Shown here piece after piece: positions 1 through 11,391 of a DNA stretch of 64,000 bases. Numbering within the stretch: position 1 is the stretch's first letter; each line of letters begins with the position of its first letter. The notes under the pieces were generated by a model that saw only the letters and a list, made by a program, of their open reading frames with translations, did not search any database and was not told where the DNA came from. This DNA is from Dactylonectria macrodidyma (taxonomy: Eukaryota > Ascomycota > Sordariomycetes > Hypocreales > Nectriaceae). Position numbers and translations under genes: made by a program. The stretch is taken from assembly GCA_020744425.1 (NCBI GenBank), contig JAGMUV010000013.1, positions 248,001-312,000 of the forward strand, in the 5' to 3' direction.

Positions 1-1034
1 GGGGTTATTTAGTCTTTGTGCTACGCCGGAGTCATTCAGACGGGAGGTGTCACTGCCTAGTCCATTGTTGTTTAGGTTGTACATGAGCCAAGCCCAGCCA
101 CCTTCAATAGTTGGCAGGGCAGTGGGTTTGTGTGGTGGGTAAGTACTTTGTAGGACTCAGTCTTTCCTGTGGTCACTCTTGAGAGTTACAGATTCAACAG
201 CTGGCAGTTTTGACAGTGGGCGATTCTTTCAGTGGGAATTGTAATTATTTATCGTAGCAAATGGTGATTGGTCTGTCGGTATTCATTGATGGCATTCCTT
301 GTTTATGGTCCCCGAAGCCGTCTGCAGTCAGAAACAAGCGTGCGGGGACCTCCAATAACACAACACTCAACTGAGCATTCAGGTGGCGCAGCACGACACT
401 TCATGAGCGAATGGTTTAGTCCGGTTCCGCGACTTACATAATTAGCCCAAACCCGTGGCGTCGAAGGCGCTGGCTTAGCTCTCGCACTCAACTCTCCATA
501 CCGCATCTAGTGGCTTTGGACAGACGGTGAAAAAGCGCCACTTCAAAGTCTCAACAAGTGTGTGGAGGCTGGTGGAGGCTGGGTTCACTGCTGGCCTCGC
601 CACATAACCTCGCATTAGCCTGCCATTAGACTTGCTGGCTAAGAGCTAACTCCATAAGGTAGTGCAAGCCACGTCCCTCAGCCCGAAGTCGAGACCCGAT
701 AAGGCTGCAGGACAAGCTTAAGAATAGGCATCTGGAGCCGGAGTCAAGGCGCTGGAAGTGTCAAGCTAAGCTGAAGTGTCAGGCTAAACAACGCCATCAC
801 CTTCAGCTGGCGGAATGGCTTGACGCAGCTGAACCACGAGCTATCCATATAGGGCAGCTTCTGCTGCACCCTCTGCAGGCTGGTCTGGGTACATCTTTCA
901 GTGCATTTTCGGTCGCACGCTATTGTGATTGCACCGCACTTTTTTCCGTATTTTTTCCTGGCTTCTTATTGGGACCTGATCGTGATTTGACATTGCATAT
1001 CGACCTCCAATCGGTCCCCCATCTCGCGTCCAAC
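1..1034. other. Intergenic/left-edge sequence, no gene recognised
   Basis: Only short open frames without recognisable domains or splice structure occur here. A near-tandem duplication of a 15-bp phrase around GAAGTGTCAAGCTAA lies at about 747-785. The last 100 bases are presumably the promoter and 5' leader of the metalloprotease gene. No RNA gene was seen. Confidence 0.5.
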
Positions 1035-3668
1035 ATGGTCTGCGCACGAAACTTGTGCTTTGCCGCACTCGTCAGTGCGAGCCTGGTATCTGCTCGCGCA
1101 GACGAGCGTAGAGTCAGAAACGCTCCTGTTTCCACAACGCTTGCAAAGCCATGGGCCTTCAAGAGAGTCATCAACGACTACGTGATACATCCCAGACAAG
1201 AAGAGACGATAGTGTTGGACGAACCAATCACGGAACCTGCAGATCCCCCCGTGACCGAGCCTGCAGATCCTCCTGCGACTGAACCCGCCGTCACGGATCC
1301 TGTAATTGTTTCTGTTACCGTTGGGATCGACCCTGTCTCGACCGTCGTCGTCGATCAACCGACTGTCACTGATGGAGGAGATCAGCCCACCGTCACCGAC
1401 ATCCAAGGTCCGTCAGATACCGTGGTGGAACAGCCACCAGAAACCGTCGTGCAAGAAGCGTCAGAAACCGACATCCCAGTAGATCCCACCGATACCGAAG
1501 GCAATGGCGAACCCACGGGCACCCAAGGTTTGTTGCCCCCACCACCATCATCATCGAGCGAGGCTGTAGAAGCCGCATCGAGTCGAACCGAGGGCCCAGC
1601 GCTGACGAGCTCGCAAGACCAAGAACCAACCGCAACCGGCGATGGGGAGGTGTCCTCCGAGGTCGATGGCGCAGCCTCGACAGCAGCAGCCTCGACGGGC
1701 GACGCAGCGCCGTCCGAGACTGCCACCGAAGGTCCGTTACCAAGTGAAACTGAAGCCGAGAGTTCCTCGCCGCTTGATTCCGATGCCCCGGTTTCAACTG
1801 ACGTCCCGGCATCGACAGATGTCCCGGTATCGACTGACGCCCTGGTATCAACAGATGCCCCGGCCTCGACCGACGCTGCGGCTTCGACTGATTCCCCGGC
1901 ATCGACAGACGCAGAAGCATCGTCGTCCAACGCTGACAACCAAGAATCAACAGCGACAGGGACTGATAGTCCTTCAGAGACCAACTCCGACAGCCCTACA
2001 GTGACCAACTCCGATAGTGACTCCACGGCCACAGACGACAATGGGGCCACGTCTACCAATGATGATACCGATGCCTCCTCTACCAGCGATCCGGACAGCG
2101 ACAGAACTAGCACTGACGGCGGCGATGAGTCAACATCGACCTCTGGATCCAGTCCTTCTTCAACAAACTCTGGAGGAGGAACCGACGACTCAGACCGTCC
2201 CGACACTGGCATCGTATCCGTCGATGCCGACAACGGCCCCGAATCCTCGATAAAGCCGCCCGCCGACGTCACAAGCCCCGACCAGCACGCCGCCGAGTTC
2301 CAGGCTAACCTGCCCGAGACGGCCATCACGGGCACCGACGCGCAAGAGGTCGTCGTGATGGAGGCCGTCATGTTTGACTACTTTGTCAACAACGATCCTG
2401 CTCCCGTCGATGATGGCGACATTACAATCTCCTCCAATGTGTCTAATTGCAAGGTCGAGGTCGAGAAGCGAAGCTTGGATGGTTTGCTGTCTCGGGAGTT
2501 GAGGGAAGGCTGCAAATTTGTCAAGTCACTCGAGTTTGACGTGCACTTCAATTATATCCGGAATTCGACTGATAGTGACCGTCCCAATAGCCTGGAGAGT
2601 CGCGTGGAGAACAGCGTAAGTCTACTATGCATACCCGGATTCCCCATCCTTAGTTTAACATGCCAAATTGTTGTCTCGTGATGCAGCACCATGACCATCA
2701 AGTAACTCACATGTGACAGGTCTCTCTTCTCAACGGTGCTTTCAAGCCCCTTGGCATCACCTTCACCTACAAAAGCTACCAGCAGTGGGCACCCCCCGAC
2801 TCTGGCGACAACAAGGACTGGTCCAAGATTACCCAGTTTGACGAGCGGCTGCAGCAGTGGCAGACGCAAACCCACACCGGAAACGAGATGACCGTAAACG
2901 TGTGGCTGGTCAACGATCTCCGAAGCAACGACGGAGACAAGGAGCTGAATGGGGTATGTCTGATGCTGAACTTTCTTGCATGCCTTGACTAACAGGAGGA
3001 CAGTATGCCGCTTTCCCCTGGGACAAGAAGGGGCAGCAGGATGGCATCGTCATGAGGGAGGACCGCATCAACAAGGATGATATCCCCAGCTTCATCCATG
3101 AAATGGGGCACTGGCTCGGTCTTCGACATACCTTCCGCGAGCAAGTCACCAAGTCCGAGGACGACTGCCAGTCCGCCGATGGCTTGTTGGACTCGAGCAT
3201 CACGACTGGCCTCGTCGACAAGATGTACGACTGCGACCAGACTACCTGTGACGGAAAGTCCAAGGAGATTAACAACTACATGAGCGTAAGCACAACCCAA
3301 ATCTCGATACCTTCTACTTTGTATCGGCTAACGATCTATCCCGTCAGTTCTCGCTCTGCCGTGGCAAAAACCCCGCGAACGGCTTCACGACCGACCAGAA
3401 ATCGGCCATCTTTTCACGCGTGCTCAAGTACCGCCGCGGCTACCGCGACGGAGAATGCACGGCGCAATACACAGACCCAGGCGACTCCGCCAAGGTCAAG
3501 AAGCGCTCTACCATGCAGGATCTCGTCGATGGACAATGTCCCGACATCAACGCTGCCGTGCAGGACTTGGAGGCTCAGCCGACGGCTACCAATGCGGGCG
3601 TTCGGCTTGGATATGGCTCGGTCTATGTCCTTGCGGCTTTGGCTTGTTTTATGCTCGTCATGATCTAA
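1035..3668 (+). CDS. Secreted M43-type zinc metalloprotease with Ser/Thr-rich stalk and C-terminal anchor
   Basis: Four exons join in phase: 1035-2615, 2720-2953, 3004-3285 and 3348-3668, giving about 805 residues. The chosen ATG opens a signal peptide (MVCARNLCFAALVSASLVSA); an upstream in-frame non-ATG extension was rejected. Residues about 60-460 are low-complexity, rich in Ser, Thr, Asp, Glu and Pro, with degenerate short repeats of the form PxSTDx near 1789-1920, typical of an O-glycosylated stalk. The catalytic site HEMGHWLGLRH (about residues 637-647) matches the M43 HExxHxxGxxH zinc motif, followed by NNYMS as Met-turn. The C-terminus ends in a hydrophobic segment (VLAALACFMLVMI) suited to a GPI signal or membrane anchor. 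M43 enzymes are extracellular proteases; cell-wall or surface location is inferred. Exon 3/4 borders are sound; anchor type is uncertain. Confidence 0.88.
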
Positions 3669-4456
3669 TGCGTGGAGATATCGGTGGAAGGAATGAGAAG
3701 CATGTTAATGATTATCAGCGGTTTGTTTAGGAGGCGGTTATCATTCAGCGGGGAGAGCTTGAGAACTACATGATGATGTCCGATACGATTATTTCAACAT
3801 AGTGGCGTCTTGTTGGGTTGTTTGGGGAGCATTGGGGACTCGAAGACAAAACTACCGCACATCCAAATACATTTTGCGCAATAGAACCCGTTCACCTTTC
3901 ATAGCCGATCTCGTATTGCAGTAGACCGAGTTGGCGATGAGCCGACGATCCGGAAGTCGAGATTGAACTTCGCGAGCCGATTCCGGGATCCTCAAATTTT
4001 GTTCTTTGTGATCAAGAGTCCAGGTGCTAGTAGAGATCTTGTGCACTTGTATTTGTAGTAAAAACTCAATTGAAGCACCACCATGATCCAGGCCTTCACT
4101 CGGCTCATTGATTACCGGTTTTTTCTATTCGCTCACTTTAGACACTTGGAATTTCCTTACTTTCTATGGTAAAGCGTGCGGGGATCCGGGCCCTCTCGAC
4201 GCGTGTGCCATTTTCTGGGATTTTAGTGCATCGTGACGATCACTATAGCTCATGTCGGTTCGGCCATTCGTGTTCGGATGGATTCGGTTCGGTCGAACAT
4301 CCGAGAAGGCTCGGCTCGTTAGTCGAGAGGCCTTCTCGGATTCAGAACTTTACAATCGTGATTCCAGACGCGCGCCTATATATATGATGGCAAAGCAGCT
4401 GCCTATAGATTTGTTAGACACTAACGCCGTGATCCGAATAAACACCATAAATCATA
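3669..4456. other. Intergenic region and SnoaL-like gene promoter
   Basis: No gene is recognised. The region contains repeated TCGGTTCGG phrases (about 4257-4293) and a strong inverted repeat at 4299-4341 (listed separately), both upstream of the SnoaL-like gene. The sequence CTATATATATG near 4376-4386 could serve as a TATA box about 75 bases before the start codon. Confidence 0.5.
4299..4341. promoter_or_regulatory. 12-bp perfect inverted repeat in the SnoaL-like gene promoter
   Basis: ATCCGAGAAGGC (4299-4310) and its exact reverse complement (4330-4341) are separated by 19 bases that themselves contain CTCG/CGAG pairs. A second, weaker pair TCGGATG/CATCCGA lies just upstream and overlaps the left arm. 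It could be a double regulator site or a hairpin; function is inferred only from position about 115-160 bases before the ATG. Confidence 0.45.
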
Positions 4457-5065
4457 ATGCTCTTCAACGCCAAAGCCCTTCTTTTCTTTTTCTCATACGG
4501 ATACCTCGCCGCATCGGCCGTCAATGCAGCGGCGACCGGAGACAATTGCCAGCATCCTCGCCTTGTGGACATCAAAGGAATCGACACCAGCAATGTCACG
4601 ATATGGGATTGCCCCGCAACGTCATGCCCAGATTTGGACCAGAACATGCTGCAGGCGGCCATGAATGATTTCGCCTACACCTTTTATACCGAGAAGAACG
4701 TCAAAAAGGCCTTTGCAAAGTATGTGGCGAGCAACTATGTGCAGCACAATGCCGATATTGCGGATGGTAGAGCCGCGGCTGTCGAGGCTTTGACACCGCT
4801 ATTCTCCAGTAAATCAACAAGCTTCAAGGTATAATACGACCCTAGAGAATCAATACGAGCCTTCACTAACAGCTGTCGATATCAGATTGCTCGCGTCATG
4901 GTTGGCCCCGAGTATACAACAATCCACATCAAGGCGTTGAACGCAGGGGGATCATCGTACACTGTATTTGACGTGTACAAGACAAAGGGCTCTTGCATTA
5001 TTGAGCATTGGGATGCATTGCAAGAGATGTCGAGCAACACTACTTCCACGCATCCGTACTTTTAA
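4457..5065 (+). CDS. Small secreted SnoaL-like (NTF2-fold) protein
   Basis: Two exons (4457-4828 and 4886-5065, intron GTATAA...TCAG) encode 183 residues. Residues 1-25 form a signal peptide (MLFNAKALLFFFSYGYLAAS then AVNA). The mature part has the pattern of SnoaL-like 'aldol-condensation-catalysing' proteins: a helical region ending YVQHN, a central strand region and the closing IIEHWDALQEM, which corresponds to the conserved EHWD segment of the family. Family members adopt the NTF2-like cone fold and include cyclases and many proteins without known substrate, so the reaction is unknown. Secretion is less common for this fold and is seen here directly from the N-terminus. Neighbouring genes do not indicate a pathway. 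Confidence 0.8.
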
Positions 5066-6123
5066 AAGTCTCATCGGGAGAGCAGTAGTTATGGGAATGT
5101 AGTAGTCATGTTGTTCGGGGTGCCTAATAAGTGATGTAAAGCATACCAAAACTCCACATTTACCGAACTCATATTCGGGGACTGGGGTGGAATATTACCG
5201 TATTTATTGTAAAGTCTCCCAAGCTTAGTTCACAACTCTTCGGGATAGCCGCGTTCTCAGATCTAAGGATACTCGGTTCCATGTTCTCGCCCCTGTAATT
5301 GTCCTGATGTCCCAAAGGAAGTCAAGTGTTTTGCTTAGCGAGATACAGGAGATTGGATTTTCAATCGCTAGGTCAGTTAAACATAAATTTGCCATTGAGG
5401 AACTTGAACATTTGCATGATGCGTTAGGCAACTGGGCTAATAATGGGAGAGCTAGGGGATGCTATGTGCTTCTGGGATAAGCTCTCTGGACGTGGGCGTG
5501 AAGATGGCGAGAAGTGACGCAATAGAGAGAAGTAAAAAGCCGACGCGGCTCAAATTTTCGAGCACTGGCAGTGTCGAACTCCAGTTGGACAAGTCGACAG
5601 CATCCATGGCGCCATCAAAGCGAACAAAAGACTACGCGCCAGAGATTCCAGCAATGAGCACGACAGGGAACAACCGGAGCGAGTCCGAAAACAATGCCTC
5701 CTTATATCACGTCTGCAGTGCATGCTGTCAGGGTTCCCAACACGCCTGATAACTATCAAGACATGACGTATCTCGTCGTGGCGGGTGAGGAGATACTGAT
5801 CGGACGCTCATCACGGCGCTCATTAGAACTGCGTTGTAGCAGCCTGCTCCTCACACACCATAAAGCCTTCTCGAAATTCCTCATAGTCTCCCACATGTGG
5901 TGTGGAGGGCGCGTCGCTTCTGGGAAATATTTTTTAAGCGAATTCATCTTCGCGGATCCCGTACTGACATGGCTTTTGCCTCGGAGGCAGGCTCTTGAAC
6001 TAAAGTAATGTAGTGTTGGATGAGGTCGGTGGAGCTTGACAACTTGATTGTCACATAGGACTCGACATGTGCCCAATTACTGAGACTAAGAACTGACAAA
6101 GGATGTTTCGAACAAATATCAAT
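5066..6123. other. Intergenic, possible relic of a minus-strand coding region
   Basis: No intact gene. On the minus strand, roughly 5720 to 5460 reads as two stretches with amphipathic and hydrophobic character (for example GFLLLSIASLLAIFTPTSRE) broken by one stop codon, which could be the tail of a dead membrane-protein gene. This is only a composition-based impression. Confidence 0.25.
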
Positions 6124-7164
6124 TCAAAAAATGGAATAACGAGTCAACGTGAGCCAGTCTTCAAACCACCATTGGCCACCGAATTGCGGTTTCCGCTCCA
6201 GAGGTTTGTTCAAACGCAACACAGCATCAATTAGTCTGCGACCAGGAAAGTCAAACACGACCACACCAGTACGAGTAGCCTCTGGAACGTCCTCGAGATA
6301 CTCGATCCACTGCCCCGTCATGTCGTTCATGCCAGTAACGGTTCGATTCACTGTGCCGGCTGCTGCTTCGATTGGAAGGACACCCACAGCGGTTGATGTG
6401 TGTGTTATATATAACACTGAGTTGTCGTGGTCAGCTGTGGCAGCGAGCTCGATGGAGTTGCGAATAGCAATCCACTTCTCAGCCAGGTGAAACAAGCTTG
6501 GTGTGATCCAGTTGTCTTGGGAGATGATTTGCTTGCCGCCCCATTTCAGTCCATAGGGCCCGTCTTCATCAGGAAATTGTTGAACGATGAGTATTTTTGA
6601 GCGAATATCTCCCAGTAAAGGCAATGGCGCAGCCTGGTCAAACTTCAGGACGTGTTTGGAACCGCCTGCCGCTGTATGAGGATCTGTGCCATGATGTTGT
6701 TTGAAAGCATCCTCGAAAGAAACCGTATTGGACTTTCCAATAGGTTTGCCCTCCTCCTTTAATCGCATTATGATCGCTTCCGATGGGTTCCTGCGGAGAA
6801 ATTCGAACATTGTGAGGAGCACGTTCGTAAGGCTGAAGCCCGTGTAGATGTGGGCATGATAGATTTGCAATTCATCTTCACGGAGTCTGGCTCGGATGTC
6901 AAAATATCGTATCCCAGCCTCCAGTTGCATACTCAAATTCCAATTTTGACAGCGGAGGTAGTCAGAAGGAATCATGTAGCTCATGCTGTCATGGGTGCCC
7001 GGGATACTGAGGCTGGACAGGGGCACATCGTCTGGTAGGTCTTGCATCCACCTTGGATGGTGACCAAGTCCTGCATCGAAGCTGAATGCGCTCTCGTAGC
7101 CATGGAATTTTTGGGCCTGGGCCGTATAGGTCAAGATAACCCACAGGAAGTAGTTGGAATGCAT
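6124..7164 (-). CDS. Secreted PI-specific phospholipase C-like phosphodiesterase
   Basis: A single open frame of 346 residues with a signal peptide (MHSNYFLWVILTYTAQA). The PI-PLC X domain is seen in SIPGTHDS (His58, Asp59 correspond to the first catalytic His and its partner), GIRYFDIRAR (Asp89 and Arg91 of the active site) and IYHAHIY (His103/His105, second catalytic His). There is no PH, EF-hand, Y or C2 domain, so it is of the small bacterial type (1-phosphatidylinositol phosphodiesterase) rather than the eukaryotic signalling type. It would cleave phosphatidylinositol or GPI-type glycolipids outside the cell. No intron was needed. The exact substrate cannot be read from sequence. Confidence 0.85.
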   Translation of the reverse strand: MHSNYFLWVILTYTAQAQKFHGYESAFSFDAGLGHHPRWMQDLPDDVPLSSLSIPGTHDSMSYMIPSDYLRCQNWNLSMQLEAGIRYFDIRARLREDELQIYHAHIYTGFSLTNVLLTMFEFLRRNPSEAIIMRLKEEGKPIGKSNTVSFEDAFKQHHGTDPHTAAGGSKHVLKFDQAAPLPLLGDIRSKILIVQQFPDEDGPYGLKWGGKQIISQDNWITPSLFHLAEKWIAIRNSIELAATADHDNSVLYITHTSTAVGVLPIEAAAGTVNRTVTGMNDMTGQWIEYLEDVPEATRTGVVVFDFPGRRLIDAVLRLNKPLERKPQFGGQWWFEDWLTLTRYSIF

Positions 7165-7809
7165 AACGAAGTCCGGAGTTGCCGAAGTGGGGCGGGAAGT
7201 ATTGGCAGAAAACTGCTAGGGAGCCCGATGTTCAAGATGGCCGACTTCCTTTGCTCAGTCTGACTGACCTATGCAGCAACGACCCTCTGAAGAGGCAGCG
7301 CTGACTGTATGAGAACTGATTGCAAAGCCTGGGGAAGAATGTAAGAATTAAGCATGTAAATGCGGCTGGTTCAATCGTATTTTTTAACGGCCGAGGTACA
7401 TCGTATTGACCTGGAGCCGAGATTGCGGTGGGTCATGAAGCAAGGAGCTTGGTGGTGTGATTGTCGACTGACACGTATTTAATAAGATTGATGAGTCCAT
7501 CGGCGCCGGACTCCCGCATTCGGTGCCTCCGCCAAGAATAATCAGGCTGGGTCTACTGCACAACAGGTTCCTTATTCTTGATTCAACTTTTTCCCAGTGA
7601 CAAGGAAAAAGACTATCTACTCCAGTGGCTACTCGTAGAACACTGTTGAAGACGAACGCTGCTTGTGTTTAGTTAGATCGACGAAGCTAAAGTCAAAACA
7701 AGACTCCCCGCGACCGCTTATATATCATCCATCGGTATTGTCATTATAATACAAATAAATCTAGCCTAATTTTACGTGTACCATACTGGCTTAGAATGAA
7801 ACAGATGCC
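7165..7809. other. Intergenic between PI-PLC and receptor genes
   Basis: Upstream region of the PI-PLC gene and downstream region of the receptor gene. No gene seen. It contains AAGGAGCTTGGTGGTGT at about 7442-7458, a 17-bp phrase that recurs at about 10227-10243. Confidence 0.4.
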
Positions 7810-9310
7810 TCATTCACGTGGACGGTCTGCCTTACAGCTTCTAACTTGGTACTCCTCAGTCACAAGAATCCCCTTATCCAGACCAGCATCATCGGATCTT
7901 CTTTGCTGACTCGCCTGGAAGTCCGGGCCCAGAATCTCTTCTTCGCTCTGGTTATCTCCCGGAAACGTTCCTCCAATAGCGTACGTCGTTGTATAAGGGT
8001 TCTTGAGACCCATGCTCTTGCCCACAACAATGCCGCGCTCTTCATCAGTTATGGAGGGATCGCCCGAATGAGTCCGGTTTTCGTGATGCGATTTACTAGG
8101 TTCAAAGGACTTGAGTCGATAGCCTGCTCCGCTGTTTCCTTTGTACTTGCTGTCATCTTTGGATGACTTTGTGCCGAGATACCTCTTGTAAAGAGGGCGG
8201 CAGATTGGAATACCAATACACACCATGGTGACGGCCATTTCGGCGGCTCCCCAGACGATGATTCCAACAGAGTTCTCTGCGTCGAGGGGTATACGCATTA
8301 CTATCGGAGAATGGCAGGGGGTTATGGGGAAGAAGTTGCTTACTCAAGTAGTTGTCAATACTAAGACGAGGGATCTCGGTTGCTCGCTTAATACCAAAAC
8401 CTCCAGCACTGTCGCCTGTCAGTTTCAATCTGGTGCAGAGGCTGGAGAGACAAGATTTTCAAAGTCACTCACATAATACCTAGGCTCATGCTTCCAAGAA
8501 TGATAAGTTTCTCTCGTTGGTTCATTTGTAGTTTCCACATAAAGATCCAAGGGAAGATGGCGAAGAAGAAGTCAACAAGGACGGAAAAGGCTGATAAAAC
8601 CCCTCGTTAGCCTGCCCGCCAATGCCATTACTGAGAGCCATAAAAAGAAAAAAAACCATACACATCTGTGGATATAGACTTACTTCCTAGAATTATGTAA
8701 ATCGGTAAGGTGTTGAGCTCACACTTGCCACCAGGAATTGTCCAATCCCAAAGAAACGCGATCGGCGAGCATTGAAGCCAGAAGCAGAACATGCATGAAA
8801 TGGAGGCGCCCATGAGAAGTAACATAGATGCCCAGATGGCGGTCTTATGCCAAGGCTCCTGAACGATCCGCAAGAGGAAGAACCCGAGTGACCATTTGGC
8901 AAGAGTCATGCCAATTACGTTAAACGTCTGGCCAATGCACTCGTAGAGGACCGCCTTGGCCATTTTCCAGGCGTCTGGGATGTCGGATATGTCTCGGCCG
9001 AATCCGTACATTGCGGCGAGGGTGATAAAGATGGCGAAGAAAAGCAGGAATATCTGGAATTATGACAGGTCAGAGATTCTCCCTTCCTTGGTGGCGACGC
9101 AGCTTTAGAAAAGCAACTACGAATAATAAAATATTCTAAAATATCCGGGATTTTACTCACAAAAGATACGACGTAGACATAATCGTCAGGTCCAAACGTA
9201 TGCACAACCGTTGCACGGGCGTAGATTCGGAGGATGACGAAGACAAGGACCACGAAGGTCAATGCCCACAACACGGCAACGGCCGCAGGGCCGTCACCCC
9301 CCATTGCCAT
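7810..9310 (-). CDS. PTH11/SAT4-type seven-helix membrane receptor-like protein
   Basis: Five exons on the minus strand join in phase: 9161-9310, 8684-9053, 8473-8590, 8344-8408 and 7810-8300, giving 397 residues. The fungal rhodopsin-like (SAT4) layout is clear: helix 1 (AVLWALTFVVLVFVILRIYAR), the GPDDYVYVVSF segment, the helix pair around TLAKWSLGFFLLRI, the Cys-rich loop CMFCFWLQCSPIAFLWDW...GGKC, the segment DFFFAIFPWIFMWKLQM, and the last helix ending GIPICRPLYKRYLG. The remaining 120 residues are a polar cytoplasmic tail. Members of this group act as plasma-membrane sensors of surface or nutrient cues; ligand and coupling are unknown here. The exon 3-4 junction was chosen to avoid an in-frame stop that the first possible acceptor would create. 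Confidence 0.85.
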
Positions 9311-10365
9311 TTCGTCGAACTAAGGGGGTGGATCCAAGTGGCCGTAGAAGAATGTCTTTAGCAGAGAAGATTTCCGTTATACATTTGTCGTGTAGATTAG
9401 GAGTGTTAAAGGTGGGGATGCGGGGAGTGGAGATCCCCAGATATATAGCCCATGTCCTCCCAGGACCATGGGGACGGGAATACGCTGAGAGACCAAACCG
9501 TCGAATGGTGGAAGTTGGGTATTCAGCCCTCTGCGGCTAGTTGGAAGCGACCCCTTCTGGGTGCGGTAGCATTGTGCGACATGGGGTCGTAGTTTTGCGA
9601 GTCAGTCGCTCTGGATTTGATGATGGTTGCAACCAGAAAGAGGCCATTGGGCGCCACAAAGGAGTGGGCGCCTCGCATATCACTAGGCTCCAGGGAACTT
9701 CCCGTACCATGAATCACATTACTCGCACCTACGAAGACTCACGAGACTTAGACTCAGATACAACAGTCTGGTACGAAAAAAAAGATTTCTCGGTTGGCGA
9801 TTCGGTAGCGTTATTTAATGCAGGAAATAGCGAAACATGGCGCAGGAAACTAGAAGCCAAATATTTCTCGACCCTGCTGGCTGGCCAGGTACCTGGCCTG
9901 AGCTATGGCTGTTTGCGGGGAAATGGATCCGTCATCGCGGGACTCGGAAGGGATAGCTAGCGCAAGCCACTACCCCTTATTAGCGGATAGTCATGACTTG
10001 GACCGTTTCCTTCACTGTTGTGCCTCAATGCTGGGTGGCACACCCAGGGGCTTCGCCGGGCTGTCAGGTCTAAGCTGTTTCTAGGTAGTTTTGCTTCTTT
10101 TGAAGTCACAAATTGGCTCTACCAGCATTATAACAGTCAAGGAGATGGTCAAGGCGCTGGTGCGTATGCTCTAATAGTAGAGTAATACATTCAAGCTGAA
10201 ATTACAGTAAGATCTAAGGTAAGGTAAGGAGCTTGGTGGTGTAGTTGATGAGTGGCTTGCACCAAATTTCACAGCCACGAATCGATTTCATGAAAGTGAA
10301 TTGAAACCTTCCAATTACTAGAATAACTGCTCTTATGACATGAGATGGGATGCAATGTCCGCGTG
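9311..10365. other. Intergenic, one doubtful open frame
   Basis: Upstream region of the receptor gene and downstream of the SDR gene. An open frame at 9712-9960 (ATG start, 82 residues) has no recognisable domain and no splice context, so it is not called as a gene. A 17-bp phrase shared with 7442-7458 lies at 10227-10243. Confidence 0.4.
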
Positions 10366-11391
10366 TCAATATGTTGCGGGCATGCCGGCAAGTCTCCCTC
10401 CATCAGACAGAATCACTGTCCCATTGCAATACGCTGCAGCAGCGGAGGCCAAAAATAACACGACTCCGGAAATATCTTTCGTGCTTCCAGTGCGACCAAT
10501 CGGAATAGTCGCGAGCAGTGCGTCGCCACTCACATCTAAGGCAGGGCCAGACATTTCCGTAGGGTACACTATATCGATTGCATTAGTCTTGAGGTTAGTA
10601 GAAGATATAACAAACTCACAGCCGGGGGCAATTGAGTTGCATCGGATATTATAGGGAATCAGATAAGTCGAGAGCTGCTTCATCATATGCACGACGGCAG
10701 CCTTGCTCGTGGAATAGGAGAAGCCGCTCGGTGCCTGCCTGTTGAACGCGGTAATGCTTGCTGTGGTGATGATCTGGCTTGGTGCTTCCACATTTTTTTG
10801 CTTATTTCCAGCGTCCAGCAACTCGAGAAACGCTAGGACGGTGTAGAAGGTGCCTCCATCGTTGACTTTATACGTGCTGAGGAACGACTCAAAAGGTGTC
10901 TGCCACCATGCGTCCACGACGTCCGATATGGAGGCATCATCTGGAATGCGGGGCGGATACGGCCCAGGGACGCCTGCGTTTGCAATTAGGAGATTGACGT
11001 AGCTATATCGTTTTCGAATCTCCTTCGTTGCATCTAGTAGGCTTTCCTTGGAAGTAATGTCGCACTTTATTGGATAGAGCCTTCCATTTTCCTAAATGAA
11101 GGCGCCTCGTGAGATGCGGACGTTTAATGATCAGAAAGGTCTTCTTACGGATTGCTTGCAAGCATCCGCCAATTTCGCCTCGTCAATGTCGAGGATAAAT
11201 ACTTCTGCCCCGTTGGCTTCCAGCGCTCTCGCCATAAGTAGCCCGATACCTTGAAGTGTCACGTATTTTTAGCACAGGTGCTGACTGGCATGATGTTCTT
11301 AAGTCTTACCTCCACCGGCACCCGTCACGGCTGCAACTAAGCCGTTAACATAGAAGAGGTCGGCTATTTTCGGGATCTTCTGGGAAGCCAT
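10366..11391 (-). CDS. Short-chain dehydrogenase/reductase (SDR)
   Basis: Three exons (11310-11391, 11149-11249, 10366-11091) encode 302 residues, the usual length for a classical SDR. The nucleotide-binding motif TGAGGGIG (residues 23-30) is split by the first intron; the acidic residue after the second strand (LDID) suggests NAD preference. NAG lies in LLIANAGVPG, and the catalytic triad is Ser173 (TTASITAF), Tyr187 and Lys191 (YSTSK). The tail carries the common GGVVLFLAS-like and SDGG segments. It would oxidise an alcohol or reduce a ketone. It shares a 380-bp divergent promoter with the hydrolase gene; that promoter holds the palindromic sites also found at the monooxygenase, alcohol dehydrogenase and transporter genes. 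Inferred role: an oxidation step in the same route. Confidence 0.88.

Noticed and set aside
303..506. Minus-strand open frame of 67 codons
   Set aside because: No domain, no splice context, length expected by chance.
1393..1950. Further open frames inside the Ser/Thr stalk (both strands)
   Set aside because: By-products of the repetitive, stop-poor sequence of the metalloprotease stalk.
5459..5749. Plus-strand open frame of 96 codons
   Set aside because: No recognisable features; the opposite strand looks at least as coding-like, and neither is intact.
9541..9960. Plus-strand open frame with TTG start, 139 codons
   Set aside because: Non-ATG start; the ATG-started part (9712) has no family signal or neighbours in support.
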